DNA of 35,169 nucleotides from Legionellales bacterium (GCA_027449905.1 DAIDKT010000109.1:1-35169), one strand, 5' to 3'; numbered from the stretch's first letter, positions 1 to 8,081 are shown. Numbers and translations: made by a program. The notes: generated by a model not told the origin, from the letters alone.

Positions 1-118
1 TTTCAAGGAATCAGCGTATTAATCATTGATAAAACAACAGAGGTGGTTACAAATATTATTGATAGGCACAAAATTATACTCAACTGTCTAGGGAAACCAT
101 ACTGGGACTTTTATTCAT
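1..118 (+). pseudogene. 5' part of a disrupted gene, frame-shifted relative to the downstream ORF; cut by window edge
   Basis: Frame 1 is open from the first base to a TGA at 118-120 and reads like protein (it contains GISVLIIDKTTEVV and IIDRHKIILN). The frame of the downstream 604-codon ORF is open from 92 and has 53 sense codons before its first ATG at 251, with no ATG, GTG or TTG among them. A single extra base near 98 (for example the C after GGGAAA) would fuse the two as ...LGK-HTGTFIHEF.... I infer one ancestral gene split by a +1 shift, either a mutation or less likely recoding. The peptide is not recognised and its start lies outside the window. Confidence 0.55.
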
Positions 119-250
119 GAATTTACTGCCGAATATGGGCTAGAAGACCAACCTTATTTAGAACGTCTACCTCCGGTTAAACAAAGCGCAGATGCGCTCA
201 ATGTATACGAAATTCATTTAAGGAGATTTAGTTCATTTTACAACGAAAAA

Positions 251-2065
251 ATGCAGGGTTATTTGTCTGATATAAATTACAGCGATAAACCAGAATTGCA
301 AGTTAAATTGAAACAAATCAATGACAGGAATAGTGAATTAATCCATAAAATTAGAAGCATGAATGAGGCGGTTGATACATTTGAAAAAGACTATATTGCA
401 GAAAATAATATCAAAAAATTATACGGGTTGATTCAAAAAAAATTTCCATTTGAAGCGTCTAGAGATTATGAGTTGAGATCCGATTATATTCTTGTAAACC
501 GATATTTTTATACATGTGATGCAGTCAGAAAGATGAATGAATTTTATAATCAATTAGTAACACGTTATACCACAACAGATCCATATCGGGGTAATCAAAG
601 TTTAAAGATGTTGATAAATGCAATTGATAGCGAATCATCAACGTTAGAAGAAAAGTTCACCCGTTTGGCTCAAGCGGTTAGCGAATTCGAGCGGACTTAT
701 ATCGCGAAAACAAACGTTCTCTATTATTATGTGACAGAAAAGGAAATTTTCAAAGAATACAATCTAAAAGCTTTTCAAGCACTGATTGGTGAAGCGAATG
801 AAAAAATTACAACTGATTTTATAGCGAAAGCAAAGGCAGATATAAATCAATTAACTGAAGAGGTGGGAACTACGGAAGTTTGGGTAAAAGTTAAGTACGA
901 GATGAATAAAGGCAGTTTGATATATCAAAACTATTTAAATTATATATCAAAGATACAGGAAGGCCTTGCTCAGTTAGAAGGGATTCTGAAAGAGCTAGAG
1001 GTTGGTGACAATCCTCCTCTTTTAACAACAATCATAGCGAAATGGGCGGCTTATCAACCCATTTATAACACAATGATTCAAAATCAATGTGCGCTTAATT
1101 TGAGTATACTAAACAATACCAATGTAAGTGAGCGAAGGCAAGAATTACAACAATTTTACGGAGATACGTTTGTTGATTTCCGTGAAACGATCCCTTCTAT
1201 ACAGAAAGACAAAAAACTGAGATTACTGATTAAATTATCTAAATACAGTTCTCAACTTCAGGATGATACCACCGATTTTGTCACATCAGATATTTCAATA
1301 CTTCGGGAGAAATTGGACGATTTTGAGCGGCCAATCTTGAAAGATGATATTAAACATTTGATAGAATATATTAACTCAATCAAGACAACGGGCGGTCTAT
1401 TTAAGCAAGTTTTGGCGGTATATACTCACCGTCTTGCTGCTGAAAGCGCCACTCATAATTGTAATACACTACAAGCCATCAAAAAAAACTTGGTTGAGTG
1501 TATTCCGCTGATTGAAAAAATATGCCCATTATCTCATCAGGTAAAAAAAGCTGAACTAAAACTTTCTTCTGATGATGGAATAAATTTTAAAGACGATTTA
1601 AAATCATATTTTGAAAAATTGGATGATGAGATAACCTCTAAAGAGGTATCCAACAAGGGGGAAACGGACGGTAAAAAAGCACAGTCAGAAAGACACCTGA
1701 TCATGAATGCACTGCGAAAATACATAGATAGAGTAGAATCAAAAAAAGATGGACAGAAAACTGATTTTCAGCATAATTTTTTTATGTTGTGGCAACAACG
1801 CGGCATTAATCGTTCTATTAACCACGAGATTGCCAAAAAATTACTGAAGACATTAGAAGAAAAACCTGAGCTTCCAATCGGTTTTGTATTTTCAAGATTG
1901 AATATCGACAAGATCAGATCACCATTGGTTGAAAAAAACAAGACTTATCCAGTTGATCTGGGCATCTACGGTGAGTTGGCGCTCATCATACAGATGGTTA
2001 GAAACCATGATGTTCGCAAAGACGCTCCTGATAATGATTTTCCTCAAATTTTTGGTGTACGCTAG
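251..2065 (+). CDS. Large repeat-containing helical protein of unknown function (probably 3' part of a frameshifted gene)
   Basis: I do not recognise a family. From ATG 251 the product has 604 residues, is rich in Lys, Glu, Asn and Ile, and looks largely alpha-helical with no membrane segment. A degenerate unit of about 80-100 residues recurs three times: FYN ... ELIHKI ... FEKDYIAENNIKKLYGLI (to about residue 62), FYNQL ... LEEKF ... FERTYIAKTNVLYYYV (about 86-164) and FYGDTF ... ILREKL ... FERPILKDDIKHLIEYI (about 294-375). The first unit begins upstream of ATG 251, in codons of the same frame (open from 92), so translation probably began further upstream originally and ATG 251 is only the first start left after the frameshift. 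No strong ribosome site precedes 251. The low GC, helical repeats and lack of bacterial-core similarity resemble secreted effectors of Legionellales, but that is inference. Confidence 0.6.
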   Translation: MQGYLSDINYSDKPELQVKLKQINDRNSELIHKIRSMNEAVDTFEKDYIAENNIKKLYGLIQKKFPFEASRDYELRSDYILVNRYFYTCDAVRKMNEFYNQLVTRYTTTDPYRGNQSLKMLINAIDSESSTLEEKFTRLAQAVSEFERTYIAKTNVLYYYVTEKEIFKEYNLKAFQALIGEANEKITTDFIAKAKADINQLTEEVGTTEVWVKVKYEMNKGSLIYQNYLNYISKIQEGLAQLEGILKELEVGDNPPLLTTIIAKWAAYQPIYNTMIQNQCALNLSILNNTNVSERRQELQQFYGDTFVDFRETIPSIQKDKKLRLLIKLSKYSSQLQDDTTDFVTSDISILREKLDDFERPILKDDIKHLIEYINSIKTTGGLFKQVLAVYTHRLAAESATHNCNTLQAIKKNLVECIPLIEKICPLSHQVKKAELKLSSDDGINFKDDLKSYFEKLDDEITSKEVSNKGETDGKKAQSERHLIMNALRKYIDRVESKKDGQKTDFQHNFFMLWQQRGINRSINHEIAKKLLKTLEEKPELPIGFVFSRLNIDKIRSPLVEKNKTYPVDLGIYGELALIIQMVRNHDVRKDAPDNDFPQIFGVR

Positions 2066-2168
2066 GGCAATGATATGGACTCATTCTCCCATTTACCCGG
2101 CTACTAAAATGAGCCAAAATGGTAGGGTTAACCAAAACCTATCGGAAGGAGAGTCCAATGAAGAATAT

Positions 2169-2334
2169 TAGGGTGTGTTGACAATTCATCTTTCGAAGCC
2201 CTACGTACCGCGACTTGTTCGCGGGATCCAGAGATTTTGCTTAACGCACAGCACTATTGTAATGAAATAGATCGATATGGATCCCGCGAACAAGTCGCGT
2301 AGGGCACCAGAAAATGAATTGTCAACAGACCCTA
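2169..2334. repeat. Family A repeat, copy 1 (MITE-like, 166 bp)
   Basis: Terminal inverted repeats: left TAGGGTGTGTTGACAATTCA (2169-2188), right TGAATTGTCAACAGACCCTA (2315-2334), 19 of 20 positions complementary. Inside lies a second inverted repeat (about 2198-2230 against 2278-2305), each arm of which is itself a hairpin around CCGCGACTTGTTCGCGG. Both ends fit a TA target duplication (TA|GGG ... CCC|TA). No coding capacity. Same length as copy 2. Confidence 0.85.
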
Positions 2335-2487
2335 GAGAGCGTTAAACAAATCTTATATCCGAACTTTTATACTCATTCTTCCTTAGCACCCTAAACCCTT
2401 CAGGTAAAACGTCGAAAAAGCTGTTTTTTGGATGTTATTCAGAACGACACTCATTATTTCATGAAAGAGCAGCAGATAGAATGGGTA

Positions 2488-2516
2488 TATACTGATCTTT
2501 ATTTTAATCGTATAAT
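2488..2516 (+). promoter_or_regulatory. Putative promoter of the bd oxidase operon
   Basis: A perfect -10 box TATAAT (2511-2516) lies 32 nt before the oxidase start codon. The -35 position, 17 bp upstream, is poor (TATACT, 2488-2493), so an activator may be needed if this is the real promoter. Confidence 0.4.
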
Positions 2517-2548
2517 ATGGGCATTTATTGTTAAAAAGGAGTAGCATC

Positions 2549-3862
2549 ATGATGTCTTTAACGCCGCTGGTCCTTGCTCGCATCCAGTTTGCCTGTAATG
2601 TTGCATTTCATATTTTATTTCCAGCCATTAATATTGGCATGGCTTGGCTTTTGTTGTTTTTTAAGATGCGTTTTAATGCAACCAAACAAACATATTGGAT
2701 GGATGCTTATTTTTTCTGGACCAAAATTTTTGCTTTGGGTTTTGCGATTGGTATTGTTAGCGGTGTGACCATGTCATTCCAATTTGGTGCAAATTGGCCT
2801 GGATATATGAGGACGATAGGAGATGTTGCAGGTCCGTTATTGGCCTACGAGATTTTAACAGCTTTTTTCTTGGAAGCGACCTTTTTAGGTATTATGTTGT
2901 TTGGCTATAGAAGGGTATCCAATCGGGTGCATAACATTGCCACATTCATCGTGGCGCTCGGTACGACGGCCTCTGCATTTTGGATTTTGGTCCTCAATAG
3001 TTGGATGCAAACCCCGGCTGGTTTTTCAATGCAAGGTGGGCGAGCGCATGTTGATAGTTGGATTTCCGTTATATTTAACCCTTCCTTTCCTTACCGTTTT
3101 TCACATATGCTCCTGGCATCAGGATTGACGGTTTCTTTTTTGGTGGCTGGCATTTGCGCTTATCGTTTGCTGCGTAAAGACAACAAACCTGGCGTCATGG
3201 CCGCCTTGAAAACAAGTCTTTATCTGGCTGCTATATTAGTCCCCATTCAAATTTATGTCGGTGATGCCCATGGCTTAAATACCCTCCAATATCAACCTGA
3301 AAAAATTGCGGCAATTGAGGGTATCTGGAATACCCAACAAGGTGCACCTCTGGTGTTGTTTGCACTGCCCAATGAGGAAACCAAACACAATGATTATGAA
3401 GTCAGTATACCGAAGATTGCTAGTTTAATTTTAACCCATCATACGGATGGTCAACTGCAAGGGTTGAATGCATTTGACAAGCATCCACCCGTTGGCATTG
3501 TTTTTTGGAGTTTTCGGGTGATGGTTGGTGTTGGTCTTTTGATGCTGCTGACTGCTTGGGGTGGCGTTTGGTTATTGAACCGACGGGCCCCGCTACCCAA
3601 TATCTACCTTCGACTACTGGTTGGGATGACATTCGCTGGTTGGGTTGCAACCTTAGCGGGGTGGTTTGTGACCGAAATCGGTCGTCAACCTTGGCTTGTC
3701 CAAAATGTCTTAACGGTCACAGCGGCTGCTTCACCTGTTGCCAAACCTTTATTGGGTATATCTTTATCATTGTATTTATTGGTTTATGTCCTGTTGCTAG
3801 GTGCATTTATCACGACCTTATTTTATATGGCGCGACAGGCAAAAGATCAATATTTGGTTTAA
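2549..3862 (+). CDS. cydA: Cytochrome bd-type quinol oxidase subunit I (CioA/CydA)
   Basis: Haem-bearing subunit of the inner-membrane bd oxidase, which oxidises quinol and reduces O2 to water without pumping protons. The product is a multi-span membrane protein of 437 residues. Haem ligands are at the expected places: His21 in NVAFHILFPA and His186 in RFSHMLLAS. The family signature GRQPW appears in TEIGRQPWLVQNVLTV. It is much shorter than E. coli CydA (522), with a compact quinol loop, as in the CioA (cyanide-insensitive) branch; that assignment is inference. ATG 2549 was chosen because AGGAG (2537-2541) sits 7 nt upstream; a TTG at 2528 would lie before this site. Subunit II follows after 15 nt, so the two form an operon. 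Confidence 0.95.
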   Translation: MMSLTPLVLARIQFACNVAFHILFPAINIGMAWLLLFFKMRFNATKQTYWMDAYFFWTKIFALGFAIGIVSGVTMSFQFGANWPGYMRTIGDVAGPLLAYEILTAFFLEATFLGIMLFGYRRVSNRVHNIATFIVALGTTASAFWILVLNSWMQTPAGFSMQGGRAHVDSWISVIFNPSFPYRFSHMLLASGLTVSFLVAGICAYRLLRKDNKPGVMAALKTSLYLAAILVPIQIYVGDAHGLNTLQYQPEKIAAIEGIWNTQQGAPLVLFALPNEETKHNDYEVSIPKIASLILTHHTDGQLQGLNAFDKHPPVGIVFWSFRVMVGVGLLMLLTAWGGVWLLNRRAPLPNIYLRLLVGMTFAGWVATLAGWFVTEIGRQPWLVQNVLTVTAAASPVAKPLLGISLSLYLLVYVLLLGAFITTLFYMARQAKDQYLV

Positions 3863-3877
3863 AAATCGAGGTTAAAT

Positions 3878-4885
3878 ATGTCAATGATTATGAATGGAAA
3901 TTGGTTGCCAGTCGTATTTGCTGGTTTAATCGCGTTGGCTGTACTTATATACGCTGTTTTAGATGGTTATGATCTTGGGGTGGGCATTTTAATGCGCACG
4001 GCAACTGCCAATGAGCAGGATTATATGATCGCGTCGATTGGTCCCTTTTGGGACGCAAATGAAACTTGGTTGGTATTGGGAATAGGGCTGATGTTGGTTG
4101 CATTTCCAGAGGCATATAGTATGGTCTTAACGGAACTTTATTTACCTTTTACGTTGATGCTTGTCAGTTTGATTGTTCGTGGTGTCGCCTTTGATTTTCG
4201 CTCGAAAGCCAAAGTAAACCATAAAAAAGCATGGAATGTTGCCTTTTTTGGCGGGTCCTTGCTGACTGCTTTATCCCAAGGATACATCTTAGGATCTTAC
4301 ATTCTCGGTTTTCAAACCGGTATAGGCGCGTTTGCGTTTTCTCTATTGGTTGCTGTGTCAGTCGCTTCGGCATATAGTTTGATTGGTGCCAGTTGGCTAA
4401 TTATGAAATCAGAAGGTATGTTACAGCAAAAGGCGATATGTTGGGCGCAAATCAGCCTTTTCCTGACGTTGATGGGTATTTTGTTAATTTCTATTTCCAC
4501 CCCACTTATCAGTGATCGAATATTCAAGGTATGGTTTGACTTCCCAAATGTGGTCTTGCTGGCCCCCATATTTTTTGTGACGGTGGCATTAATCATTGCT
4601 TTGCAAGTTTTTCTGCGACAGCTACCCAAACCCCAAGATAAACTCTGCTGGGTTCCGTTTGTGACAACCGTTGGTATTTTTATTTTATGCTTTCATGGAT
4701 TGGCCTATAGTTTTTATCCATATATCATCCCGAATAAAATGACCATTTTCGAAACGACCACATCAAAAGAATCCTTCGTGATCATGTTTGTGGGCGCTAT
4801 CATTGTATTGCCATTGTTAATTGGTTATACCATGTTCGCGTATAAAGTATTTTATGGTAAAACACGGGAGTTAACTTATCACTAA
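3878..4885 (+). CDS. cydB: Cytochrome bd-type quinol oxidase subunit II (CioB/CydB)
   Basis: Partner of subunit I in the bd oxidase. The 335-residue product has about eight to nine hydrophobic segments and the conserved start region with YAVLDGYDLGVGIL and GPFWDANETWLVLGIG, typical for CydB/CioB. It is shorter than E. coli CydB (379), again closer to the CioB group. The ATG at 3878 follows a GAGGT ribosome site. No small CydX-like ORF was seen downstream. The 3' end overlaps the convergent protease gene by 15 bp, and its last codons lie in a 15-bp tandem duplication (4877-4906). Confidence 0.94.
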   Translation: MSMIMNGNWLPVVFAGLIALAVLIYAVLDGYDLGVGILMRTATANEQDYMIASIGPFWDANETWLVLGIGLMLVAFPEAYSMVLTELYLPFTLMLVSLIVRGVAFDFRSKAKVNHKKAWNVAFFGGSLLTALSQGYILGSYILGFQTGIGAFAFSLLVAVSVASAYSLIGASWLIMKSEGMLQQKAICWAQISLFLTLMGILLISISTPLISDRIFKVWFDFPNVVLLAPIFFVTVALIIALQVFLRQLPKPQDKLCWVPFVTTVGIFILCFHGLAYSFYPYIIPNKMTIFETTTSKESFVIMFVGAIIVLPLLIGYTMFAYKVFYGKTRELTYH

Positions 4886-6535
4886 GTTCTGTATTACTAA
4901 GTTCTGTAAAAAACCCTGAGTTTGTTGTGTATTGACTTGTTGTTCACGACGAGCAAAGAACCCAATGCCGGTGATCAATGAAGCCCCTGATACAGCGGCT
5001 GAAGCAATGCATAAAACTGTCGTAACACCCGAAGTAATGCCCATGGCCCCAGCAACAGGTGGACAGGTTAAAATGGTTAGAGCCAAGAATACCCCACCAG
5101 TCCCTATCAGTGCTTGAATGCAACGCAATTGAAAGTGAGCACTGATGAATGTTTGTTGGCGGGGCTGAGCATCAAACCCAACATTAGATTTATTTTTAAC
5201 GAGCACTGGAATTAGATCTTCTTTTGGGGTTGGATGATTATCAGGGTTTTTTCCAATTAAAAATTGATTATTATGCTCATTTTTTCCTGACGTTTTATTA
5301 ACTTCGTTGGCCAACCGATGCCGATTATTCGATGCAGTCAGAGCTCCCGTTATACAAGATTGATTTTCAATAAGCGGAAACATGCTTTGTGTAGTAGTAG
5401 ATAACCTTGGTTCAATATTCGGTCTAGGATTAAAGCGCATGGTTCGAACCATGTGTCTAACCAACATGTCCAAGCTCTGCTGGTTTTGACCCGCAATCAT
5501 TGTTTGTACCCATCTCCAAACAACAATTGGTAAGCCAGAAAACAGATAATGATGATAATTAAATACAGTAGATTGGTTGTTATCACGGTTTATATTGGTG
5601 TTACCACCACTGTAAGGGATGACTGATGTTTGATTAAGATCCAATATAATGGATGAATTGATTTTTGGATTATTAGCTTTTATTTTTAATTGGAAAAAAT
5701 CATCATCATCATCATCGTCGTCGTAATCATCTATATCACTATTACAGTTGGTTGGCTGTTGTGCATTACAATCACTATTAATCGATAGAGTCGTTTGTGC
5801 TGTATTAGCTGGCAGTTTAGGGTTATTTTTCTTGTCTAAGAATAAAGCTTGTTTCCCATTGGTCGCCAAATCATAATTATGTTGTAAGATAGCCTCTTTA
5901 TCCAAAGGTTCTAAATTTGCTTTCAGATCTTCAATGCTCCTTCCATGAGCCAATGATTCTATAGTGACCGCAGTCCAAGGCCCGCATGAGGTAGAGTCTT
6001 CTTGGACACCAATGCAGAGGTTTTCACAGCGGTTAACTGGATATCCATAACATAATAAACCTTTGGCCAAGATGTCATTGATTGAGCTTATTGGGTAACA
6101 AAAAGATGCATACTGCGGTCTAGAATCGATAACTGTAGCGTTACCTGAGCTAATTTCATAAAATAGGGTGACCCAATGATCTCGCGGAGGGCCGAAAACA
6201 CCGCCAAAAAACAGATGTTTTTCAACGAGAGGAAAGATGAAATATTTTATATCCTTCAATTCAGGCACAAGATCAGCTTCGGGTTTTATGTGTTGTTTTG
6301 CTAAATTGAGTATCTCTTTTAGGCTTTCTAACTCTTGATATGTATCATCATCCGATGATGGAGCAAAAACAACTGCTTGAGATGTATAATAATAAAGGGT
6401 ACGCTCAGCATTGGTTTTTTTTGATAGATAAGAAATTGATGCGGGCGTTAATGATTGTTTTAGTACTTGACTCATTGCCAGGGTGTCATACATTCTGTTT
6501 TTTTCAAATTGGACGGCCGTCATATACCTATTCAC
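4871..6535 (-). CDS. Predicted clan CE (Ulp1/C48-like) cysteine protease with C-terminal membrane segments; candidate secreted effector
   Basis: 554 residues from GTG 6535; an in-frame ATG at 6523 (residue 5) is an equally good start. The region 100-200 shows the ordered catalytic signature of clan CE ubiquitin/SUMO-like proteases and acetyltransferases: His120 followed by Trp (DHWVTLFYEI), Asp137 (VIDSRP), Gln178, five residues, then Cys184-Gly185 (GVQEDSTSCGPW). Downstream are a low-complexity linker with an acidic run (about 267-279) and a hydrophobic block at about 472-528 that could form two membrane spans, then a Gln-rich tail ending in a near-duplicate NLVIQNLVIS. Proteins of this type in intracellular bacteria (ChlaDub1, ElaD, RickCE, the SidE DUB domain) act in the host as deubiquitinases, deneddylases or acetyltransferases. 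Actual substrate and secretion are unknown. It has its own promoter in the gap to the transporter gene. No N-terminal signal peptide is seen. Confidence 0.7.
   Translation of the reverse strand: MNRYMTAVQFEKNRMYDTLAMSQVLKQSLTPASISYLSKKTNAERTLYYYTSQAVVFAPSSDDDTYQELESLKEILNLAKQHIKPEADLVPELKDIKYFIFPLVEKHLFFGGVFGPPRDHWVTLFYEISSGNATVIDSRPQYASFCYPISSINDILAKGLLCYGYPVNRCENLCIGVQEDSTSCGPWTAVTIESLAHGRSIEDLKANLEPLDKEAILQHNYDLATNGKQALFLDKKNNPKLPANTAQTTLSINSDCNAQQPTNCNSDIDDYDDDDDDDDFFQLKIKANNPKINSSIILDLNQTSVIPYSGGNTNINRDNNQSTVFNYHHYLFSGLPIVVWRWVQTMIAGQNQQSLDMLVRHMVRTMRFNPRPNIEPRLSTTTQSMFPLIENQSCITGALTASNNRHRLANEVNKTSGKNEHNNQFLIGKNPDNHPTPKEDLIPVLVKNKSNVGFDAQPRQQTFISAHFQLRCIQALIGTGGVFLALTILTCPPVAGAMGITSGVTTVLCIASAAVSGASLITGIGFFARREQQVNTQQTQGFLQNLVIQNLVIS
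4877..4906. repeat. 15-bp tandem duplication at a convergent gene junction
   Basis: TATCACTAAGTTCTG (4877-4891) is followed directly by TATTACTAAGTTCTG (4892-4906), 14 of 15 identical. On the minus strand it duplicates the last residues of the protease (NLVIQNLVI); on the plus strand the first unit contains the stop codon of the oxidase subunit II gene. Confidence 0.8.
5701..5723. repeat. Trinucleotide microsatellite coding for poly-Asp
   Basis: CAT repeated five times then CGT/CGT/CG on the plus strand, which encodes an Asp run (GAT/GAC codons) in the linker of the protease on the minus strand. Length change by slippage would stay in frame and only alter the linker. Confidence 0.7.
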
Positions 6536-6553
6536 TTTGAATTTAATTTATAC

Positions 6554-6583
6554 ATTATATCACCTTAATCAAGCGTGGTACAA
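6554..6583 (-). promoter_or_regulatory. Putative sigma70 promoter of the protease gene
   Basis: On the minus strand TTGTAC (6578-6583), an 18-bp spacer and a perfect TATAAT (6554-6559). It lies in the 52-bp gap between the transporter and the protease, so the latter can be transcribed alone with a leader of about 10-25 nt. Confidence 0.55.
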
Positions 6584-6587
6584 GACC

Positions 6588-8069
6588 CTAATTATTTTCA
6601 ATACCCTTTTTGGCCATAACATACAGCAAATAACTGGCGATACCAAGCATCAATATCCCTGATATACAGGCGAAAAAACCCATATTAAAATAGTAGTGTT
6701 GATAAATTGGCAAACTTTCCATGGGTGACGTGATGGTTTTGGGGATGGCAACCCACTTTGCCACTTGACCCGAAATGGTGTTGGACAAAGAGCTACCGAG
6801 CATCCACACTCCCATTGCAAATGATAAGCCATTTTGCTCACAATACAATCCAATCATACTTAAACCAATGGCACTCACCCACAATTCACCGATGGTGATC
6901 AGGATATAGGTTAGGCCAATATAATTGCCATTGACTATCCCATTCACCGCATGAATTGCCGCGTAATTCATGACCAATAAAGCACATCCGGCGAATAAAG
7001 TACCACATGCAAACTGATAGGGTATCGTAAAGCGCGGGAATTTTTTATAAAATTTAGGTAGCTGTAGTCCTAGAAAAATAATCAAGATGGGATTCAATGT
7101 TTGGTATTGCGCGGGGTCAATGGTCAGTCCGAATAAATTTGAATCTGAGTTATTTTGTGCAAAAAGGACCAAGGTGCTATTCATTTGATTATAAATAACA
7201 AAAAATACAATTGATTCTAGCATTAAAACGAAAGCAACCAATTGTTTAAAGCGAGTGTTGCCCTTTAGTCGCCATGTTTTGCCTAAAAACCAAATAATTC
7301 CGATGACACAGCCGATGCTAACCACGATATTAGCTATATAAATATATGAATAAGCAAATAAGGTGAAGGTATAAATGATAACCATGTAAATGAGTAAACG
7401 ACAGACATCTGCAACAGCGAGTTGTCGACGATCTTTTCCCCAAATAACTGTGTTGTAGAGTCGATAGCGATAAGCAAAGTTCAGAGCCGCGATGGCTTTT
7501 CCAACAAAAGTTAAGGTGAGAACGGATAACGGGCCATATCGACTTTGAAATAATTGAGGTGCAATGATGGCAGCCAATAAAGCCCCGACATTAATGGATA
7601 AGTAGTAATAGGTCATGGCGGACTTGGCTTTGACAGCGTCCTTGGCATAGATATGCGAAACCATCGTTGATGATGTGCCCATCAGCAGGGAATTGGAAAC
7701 TGGAAGCAGCGCGTAAGCAATTACAAATAAAGTATCACCATGGGTGGTAATCGTATAACCACTGAGCATGACCAATAAATAACTGAAAGCTAAAAATAAG
7801 CCCCCAAACAATATGCTGCGTCTAACACCTAATACATTATCCGCCATATAACCACCTAAAATGGGCATCAAATAACTGGTGGCTTGGCTTATTCCAATAA
7901 ATGCATAGGCAGTGGCTTGATCATATCCTAAGCCATGTTTGATGAAAGGTCTTGTCAAAAATAAAATTAAAATCGTATTCAACGCATAAGAAGCAAACTG
8001 GCTCCAAAAGGTGATCATGATAATATTGGATGTTTGATGAAAGCGAATACTTAAGTTTCGGTTTTTCAT
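6588..8069 (-). CDS. POT/PTR-family MFS transporter, probably for peptides, with a degenerate TM1 motif
   Basis: 493-residue inner-membrane carrier with about 12-14 hydrophobic segments. Family marks are GGYMADNVLGVRRSILFG after TM2 (PTR signature 1), YYLSINVGALLA in TM5 (signature 2, FYxxINxGSL) and GELWVSAIGLSMIGL in TM10, which keeps the conserved Glu but has Ala for the usual Pro. POT proteins import di- and tripeptides with protons. The hallmark ExxERFxxY of TM1 is replaced by TFWSQFASY: both Glu and the Arg are gone, so substrate or coupling may differ from classical peptide symporters. The ATG at 8069 lies 12 bp after the upstream gene ygfZ on the same strand, suggesting co-transcription. 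Confidence 0.85.
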   Translation of the reverse strand: MKNRNLSIRFHQTSNIIMITFWSQFASYALNTILILFLTRPFIKHGLGYDQATAYAFIGISQATSYLMPILGGYMADNVLGVRRSILFGGLFLAFSYLLVMLSGYTITTHGDTLFVIAYALLPVSNSLLMGTSSTMVSHIYAKDAVKAKSAMTYYYLSINVGALLAAIIAPQLFQSRYGPLSVLTLTFVGKAIAALNFAYRYRLYNTVIWGKDRRQLAVADVCRLLIYMVIIYTFTLFAYSYIYIANIVVSIGCVIGIIWFLGKTWRLKGNTRFKQLVAFVLMLESIVFFVIYNQMNSTLVLFAQNNSDSNLFGLTIDPAQYQTLNPILIIFLGLQLPKFYKKFPRFTIPYQFACGTLFAGCALLVMNYAAIHAVNGIVNGNYIGLTYILITIGELWVSAIGLSMIGLYCEQNGLSFAMGVWMLGSSLSNTISGQVAKWVAIPKTITSPMESLPIYQHYYFNMGFFACISGILMLGIASYLLYVMAKKGIENN

Positions 8070-8081
8070 GATGGTAAACGC

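Larger units (their letters stand above)
2066..2548. other. Intergenic region, 483 bp: minigene with strong RBS, family A repeat, bd oxidase promoter area
   Basis: No long coding frame. Positions 2146-2160 hold a textbook ribosome site (AAGGAG, 6-nt spacing, ATG at 2158) followed by only MKNIRVC and a stop, because family A copy 1 begins at 2169. After the repeat, 2335-2510 is AT-rich without a convincing gene. A -10 box TATAAT at 2511 precedes the oxidase operon. Confidence 0.6.

Noticed and set aside
2062..2076. GCTAGGGCAATGATA resembles the left tip of family A copy 3
   Set aside because: Only about 13 bases match and there is no matching right end at the expected distance; could be a remnant but unsupported.
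4312..4629. 105-codon antisense frame in the oxidase subunit II gene
   Set aside because: Shadow of a gene supported by family motifs; no own signals.
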